64,000 bases of DNA from Odontesthes bonariensis (taxonomy: Eukaryota > Chordata > Actinopteri > Atheriniformes > Atherinopsidae), in assembly GCF_027942865.1 (NCBI RefSeq), contig NC_134517.1, positions 15,963,775 through 16,027,774 on the forward strand, written 5' to 3'. The translations under genes and the position numbers were made by a program. The notes under the pieces are model-generated. The model was not told the origin of the DNA. It saw nothing but the letters and a program-made list of their open reading frames with translations, and did not search any database. Positions 59,424-64,000 of this stretch are shown piece by piece (the first letter of the stretch is position 1; every line of letters starts with the position of its first letter).

Positions 59424-60119
59424 AATCAATTCAATTCAAAAATACTTTATTTATCCCAGAGGGAAATTAAATGTTGATGTAGCTCAATTAAATCAAGGAG
59501 TTATTATAGATGCTGATGGCTGTGGGCAGGAAAGATTTCCTGAAGCGGTCCATTTTGCATCCAAACTGAAGAAGCCTTTGACTGAAGAGACTCTGTTTTC
59601 CGAAAACAGTCTGATGGAGAGGATGTTCAGGGTTGTCCATAATTCTCTTGATTTTATGCAAAATCCTTCTTTGCATTATTGTCTCCAGAGGTTCCACAGC
59701 CGTCCCCAGAACAGAACCAGCCTTCTTTATCAGGTTGTTGAGTCTTTTTAGGTCCCTGGTTCTGATGCTGCTGCCCCAACATATGACGCAAGAGGAAATG
59801 ATGCTCTCCACAACAGACTTGTAGAAGATCTGCAACATCTTGTTGCAAACCTTGAAGGACCTTAGCTTCCTCAAGAAGTACAGTCTGCTCTGTCCTTTCT
59901 TGTAGATGGCTTCACTGTTGTGTCTCCAGTCCAGTCTGTTGTCCAGATGAACACCAAGGTATTTATATTCCTCAACCACCTCCACTTCTTCTCCCATGAT
60001 GGAAACAGGGTTTGATCTGACCCTGTTTCTCCTGAAATCTACAATCATCTCCTTTGTTTTGTTAACATTCAAGATGAGATGATTGTTCCCACACCATGCC
60101 ACAAAGCGGTCCACCTGTC
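59424..60119 (-). mobile_element. 5'-truncated L2/CR1-like LINE inserted in the palindromic element
   Basis: On the minus strand an uninterrupted frame of about 210 residues ends at 59488 and matches the end of fish LINE polymerase proteins: VNKTKEMIVDFRR, YLGVHLDNRLDWRHN, KKGQSRLYFLRKLRSF, FYKSVVESIISSCVICWGSS, ERF-like KMDRFRKSFLPTAISIYNN. The tail on the minus strand, TTTCCCTCTGGGATAAATAA then AGTATT and TGAAT repeats, is the characteristic 3' end of such elements. The start of the protein, the endonuclease and the polymerase active site are missing by truncation. The open frame suggests recent insertion. Clade assignment is from memory. Confidence 0.82.
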
Positions 60120-60509
60120 CATCACATGACATGAAAGCTATTGAGCAAAAATGCTAATATTTACATATAAATATTAATAAAAAAATATGAACAGATCTAA
60201 AATGTAAAAATAAAAGGTGTATCTCATGCAGCCAGTGTAGTTGCATGATCCCAAACTGATTTTGAGTCAATTGATCACATGACCTGGGGCCCGTTGCACA
60301 AAAGTAGGATTTAGACATCCAGGATGAATTACTTAACCAGGTTCAAGGAATCCAAAACATGTGCGCCCAGGCTTAGTTGGTTGAACAAAGGCCAATCCAG
60401 GATGAGCAGACACGGATTCATTAAGCCAGGTGAAACCGATCCTGGTTAAGTGCTGCACACGGCTTGCTTAAATAGACCCCACGATCGATCATAGATTCAC
60501 TGATTCACC

Positions 60510-60668
60510 ATGGCAACAAGGGCAGCGTATTTCTCCCCAGCGGAGCAAGAACTATTAATGGAAGCATATGAAGAGGTGAAGGAGAAAAAAAAAACAAAAA
60601 GGAAATACTGCCACAGTTAAAAAACTAAGAGAGCAAGCGTGGCAAACCATTGCTGACCGCCTGAATGC
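60510..60668 (+). pseudogene. Harbinger SANT/Myb-like DNA-binding protein, first exon, frameshifted
   Basis: The ATG at 60510 lies in an ideal context (CACCATGG) and starts MATRAAYFSPAEQELLMEAY, like the Myb/SANT partner proteins of Harbinger elements. The frame breaks within a run of ten A residues after EEVKEKK. The next frame resumes with QKGNTATVKKLREQAWQTIA, DRLNA, and reaches a GTAAGT donor at 60669. A single-base length change in the A run explains the break. The family role is to help import the transposase and bind transposon ends. Confidence 0.7.
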
Positions 60669-60722
60669 GTAAGTAGTGCACAAATACACACTCACCACTC
60701 CACTGAAATGATCACAATTAGG

Positions 60723-61095
60723 CAGTGTTCGAACTACGGGGGACTCGGGGGATCCGAGACCCCCTGAAACTGACACGAGACCCCCCCGAAAACATGATTT
60801 GGGAAATGTCGAGGGGTCTCTAAAATATTGGCAAAATGTGATTTCCCCTGATGAGTTATGATTGCAGACGCGATGCGCGTGGAGGTGTGGAGCCTGTGTG
60901 CGTAATTGGCATAAAGCTGTGCTGTCCGCCGCGTATGATTCTGTATAGCTTCTCATGTGTTTTCGAGATCCGCGCTCTGAGTCAAGCGCAAGCAAGCAAC
61001 CAAAATGGACATGGCAGCAACTTTTTATCAAGAATGTGCCTGCCCACACATTGCCTGTACTGTTTTAGCAGTGAAAAAAACAACGCAATTAAAGG
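60723..61095. mobile_element. Possible insertion inside the Harbinger element
   Basis: From CAGTGTTCGAACTACGGGGG to about 61095 the sequence has a different composition (C/G-rich, CpG-containing) and does not match a Harbinger protein. It replaces the region where the transposase N-terminus would be expected. CAGTG-type ends recall hAT elements, but I find no matching right end or duplication. Confidence 0.35.
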
Positions 61096-61099
61096 ACTT

Positions 61100-62014
61100 G
61101 CAAGCATCTTCATCTCTTTCCCTGGGCATAGAAGACTCTGTGACATCAAGGAGGAGTTCTATAGGATTTAAGGTAAGAATTTTTTTTTTAAATTACAGTT
61201 ACAATTACAATGTTAACATTCAGAGTAAGATACTCATTGCATCGTATTACAGGTTTCCCCAATGTCATTGGTGCAGTGGACTGCACACACACATGAGGGG
61301 GATTTTGTGAACAGGAAAAACTTCCACAGCATCAATGTACAGGTGAACATGACTTTTGATAAAGTTAATTAATGAACACTGTACATTGCCTGTGATGTGC
61401 ATTAATTGGTTTAACATCTTATCATTTCAGATGGTCTGCAATGCTGACTGTTTGATCAGTAATGTTGTGGCAAAGTGGCCCGGCTCGATCCACGACTCCC
61501 GAGTGTTTCAGAACTCAGAGATCTATCGGCGCCTATCACAAGGTGAGCCACAGAACCTCTATTGATAACCACTTTTAACATCATGGCTGTGTTAAGACAG
61601 TCACTACTTATGAGGTTATGATGGTAACATTTTGTATTCACAGGTGAATTCCTGGGTGTATTGCTGGGTGACAGAGGGTATGCCTGCCAGCCTTTTCTGC
61701 TCACTCCATTTGCAGACCCTCTGGAGGCACAACTGGCATACAACCATGCCCATGCCAGAACAAGGGCCCGGATCGAAATGACATTTGGCCTACTGAAGGC
61801 ACGTTTTCAGTGTCTGAACCAACTGAGAGTCAGCCCAGACAGGGCATGTGACATCATTGTGGCCTGTGCTGTCCTCCACAATGTGGCCTGCCTGAGAAAG
61901 GAGAGGGCCCCCAGAGTGCCAGCTCTCATTGACTGGGACAATCCTGCCATCCTCCCGGATGACGACTGTGGTCGGCTGGTCAGAGACCAATATGTGTTAA
62001 ATTATTTTAATTAA
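61100..62014 (+). pseudogene. HARBI1-type DDE transposase, broken
   Basis: Pieces in order: FPGHRRLCDIKEEFYRI (61110-61165), FPNVIGAVDCTH then GDFVNRKNFHSINVQ (61252-61341), NADCLISNVVAKWPGSIHDS (61432-61541) and the C-terminal exon from 61645 (LLGDRGYACQPFLLTPFADP ... RARIEMTFGLLKARF ... ACDIIVACAVLHNVAC), stop at 62012-62014. The catalytic triad is present: Asp in GAVDCTH, Asp in HDSRVF and Glu in RIEMTFG. A short deletion after DCTH removes the expected IRI-type residues and shifts the frame, and the N-terminus is missing, so this copy is unlikely to make active transposase. Splice signals between the pieces resemble those of other fish Harbinger transposases. Confidence 0.85.
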
Positions 62015-63013
62015 TATGCATGTTGATTTAAGTTGGGCCTGCAATGGCAGAGGAATTTTTGTTAGGTTTTTGTGCTGTATAGGCAAGGCAATTTTATTTG
62101 TATAGCCCATTTTTACAAACAGTTTGTCTCAAACTGCATGCTTTGATTCTATGCTTTTTGTCTTGTAGAGCACTGTGTGACTTCAGTTTTGAAAGGAGCT
62201 GATGGTTTGCTTGCTTTAATTCATCCTTGTTCAATAAAGGAACATCATGGTACTCTCTAATGTGTATTTATATTTATATGGTGATGTACTTTATGTGTAG
62301 TCTGTGGGAAACTAAATTATCTAGTGGTTCATCTAAAATCATCAGTTATCTAAAATGATTGTAATTAATGATCACAAATGTTTCAATAATGATAGTGGGT
62401 AAAGTTAAATGTTTTAACAATATGTCCTAGGCAGTGTAATAAATATTGGCTTCCAATTGTGGCGACCGCTGACTGAGATAAGGAATGAGATTAAATAGAT
62501 CCTGGAACTTAGCCTGGTCTGGAGCAGGCTAGCTTCACAGAATAAATCTTCATGGTAACTTACGTCTGAACATATCCCACTTCCCTTATCCTACTTTTGT
62601 GCAACCGGATCACGGATAAGTTGATCCAGGATAGCCAACATATCCCCGCTTAATCCCTTATCCTACTTTAGTGCAACGGGCCCCAGGAAGCTATTGAGCA
62701 AAAATGCTAATATTTACATATAAAAATTAATAAAACATATGATCAGATCTGTGGGATCATGTAACTACACTGGCTGCATGAGATGCACCTCTTGTTTTTA
62801 CATTTTAGATCTGTTCATATTTTTTATGAATTTTTATATGTAAATATTAGCATTTTTGCTCAATAGCTTCCAGGTCATGTGATCAATTGACTCCAAATCA
62901 GTTTGGAATCATGTATCTACACTTGCCACATGAGATACACCTTTTATTTTTACATTTTAGATCTGTTCATAATTTTCAATAATTTTAAACACAGTAGCTC
63001 ATCTCTGCTTTAA

Positions 63014-63580
63014 AGGGATAATCCAGAGTAAAATGCACTTTAGATCAATTTACGGGATGTTGGGAGTACATACATTGAGTTGACATCAAATGTTGCTGCT
63101 GCAGCTGCCGCAAAAGACCGTGGTGAAATTGGTTTGATATTGGATATTCGACAGATATTCACAATAAGGAAATAAGGTGTCTTTTTTTCAAACCAATATC
63201 AAACCAACTTCACCGCGGTCTGTAGCGGCAGCTGCAGCAGACACATTTCCGGAAAGGTACTGGCTTGATTAAATTCATTCTGGAGACTATCCGACCACAT
63301 GAAGACCTTGGGACACTTCGGTTTGGCTTTAGGGACCCTCTACTCACTACCACGTGAGTGTTATGTTGTTTGGAGCTGTAGAAGAGGTATACAAATAGCG
63401 TTTTGTAGCGGTGACATCATATGCCCCCATCACCTCCAGGCTAACGACTTTTGGCTAAAAACGGTGAAATCGAAATTCACAAAACACATCCGAATGACAT
63501 GATTTTGATGTCAACTCAACGTATGTACTCCCAACATCCCGTAAATTGATTTAAAGTGCATTTTACTCCGGATTATACCT
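63014..63580. mobile_element. TTAA-target MITE in the right arm of the palindromic element
   Basis: Inverted ends of about 80 bases start AGGGATAATCC and AGGTATAATCC, and TTAA lies on both sides (63010-63013 and 63581-63584). Inside is a second inverted repeat around 63090-63147 and 63202-63255 (TGCAGCTGCCGC ... TTTGATATTGG). Comparison with copy 1 shows the empty site, GCTTTAAATATC. Confidence 0.86.
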
Positions 63581-63744
63581 TTAAATATCAATTTTTTTAA
63601 TTTTTATTTTATTTTGAAAACAGGAAGTTGGAACACGCTGCAGTCGTCCTCTCCGTGTGTTTACTGTAAAGTCTGCAATACGGCTGCACTTGAAATGTTG
63701 GAGTGGCTTGCGAATGTCTGTCGACAAACTAACTTCACCTAAAT

Positions 63745-64000
63745 GTAAACCAGTCAATCTTTATACATTGGTGCTACTTTAGCCTAAACGTGAAAAATAG
63801 ATATTAACGTAGTTTTTTAATTGGATTCAATGTTTATTAGAAACAATCTAATATCAACACTTCTCCAGAAATGTAGCAGTTCTCCAGCACCTCTGTTTAT
63901 TGATGATGTTTATCAACTAGATATTTTATTCCCATAATTACGAGCTCTCCACGGGTACGTGAAAGCATCTGATGACCGAGCTTGTCTGTATTCTTCACAC
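63745..64000. other. Right edge of the window, no feature recognised
   Basis: Mixed-composition DNA after the palindromic element. I see no exon, RNA gene or repeat that I can support. Confidence 0.5.

Larger units (their letters stand above)
60286..62684 (+). mobile_element. PIF/Harbinger DNA transposon
   Basis: Terminal inverted repeats are GGGGCCCGTTGCACAAAAGT at the left and, inverted at the right, GGGGCCCGTTGCACTAAAGT. The element interrupts the GACCTGGAAGCTATTGAG segment of the palindromic repeat. It carries the two genes usual for this superfamily: a SANT/Myb-like ORF and a HARBI1-type DDE transposase, both on the plus strand. The target duplication cannot be resolved because the ends merge with CCTGG/CCAGG at the junctions. 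Confidence 0.88.
59295..63742. mobile_element. Long palindromic element, copy 2, inverted and split by nested insertions
   Basis: The left arm begins abruptly at 59295 (TTAAAGCAGAGATGAGCTACTG), lacking the outer ~150 bases. Repeat units continue to about 59425, resume at 60120-60285 and again at 62685-62745. The centre, near 62752, is GATCAGATCTGTGGGATC, the reverse complement of the copy 1 centre. The right arm runs 62760-63013 and, after another insertion, 63585-63742, ending CTAACTTCACCTAA. The gaps are filled by the LINE, the Harbinger element and a TTAA MITE. Confidence 0.78.

Overview
The window is nuclear DNA of a ray-finned (teleost) fish. It has vertebrate genes with short GT-AG introns, long AT-rich introns and spacers, and fish-type mobile DNA: tRNA-derived SINEs, an L2/CR1-like LINE tail, hAT and PIF/Harbinger elements, and TTAA-target MITEs. 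I cannot name the species from sequence alone.

Gene order: the 5' end of mycbp2 (minus, 0.27-11.3 kb, running off the left edge); a spacer; scel, sciellin (plus, 18.1-25.2 kb, 26 coding exons found); slain1 (plus, 28.6-39.5 kb, 9 coding exons found); a small death-domain gene (plus, 41.3-42.1 kb); an intronless BTB-Kelch gene of the KBTBD6/7 type (plus, 43.9-45.7 kb); a RAB33 GTPase (plus, 49.3-51.1 kb); a tandem-repeat coiled-coil gene (minus, 55.4-56.5 kb); and a divergent, unrecognised gene starting at 56.7 kb. The mycbp2(-) / scel(+) / slain1(+) order and strands match human 13q22, so this is an old conserved block. Everything after slain1 differs from the human neighbourhood as I know it.

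From about 52.4 kb the DNA is dominated by transposons. A long palindromic element (52.39-53.34 kb) recurs in inverted orientation at 59.3-63.74 kb. The second copy is split by a 5'-truncated LINE, a 2.4-kb Harbinger element with a SANT-like ORF and a HARBI1-type transposase, and a 567-bp TTAA MITE, and it is bounded on its left by another TTAA MITE. The unrecognised gene carries a 1.1-kb transposon with a 6-bp target duplication in its first intron and runs into transposon DNA at its visible 3' end.

Functional themes, from family knowledge: MYCBP2 is a giant neuronal ubiquitin ligase, SLAIN1 a microtubule plus-end factor, sciellin a cornified-envelope LIM protein. KBTBD6/7 and RAB33B both touch autophagy machinery (GABARAP and ATG16L1); their adjacency here may be chance. 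The coiled-coil gene has a compact TATA plus double-CRE promoter shared head to head with the unrecognised gene. This gene pair and the nested palindrome are the least explained parts of the window.
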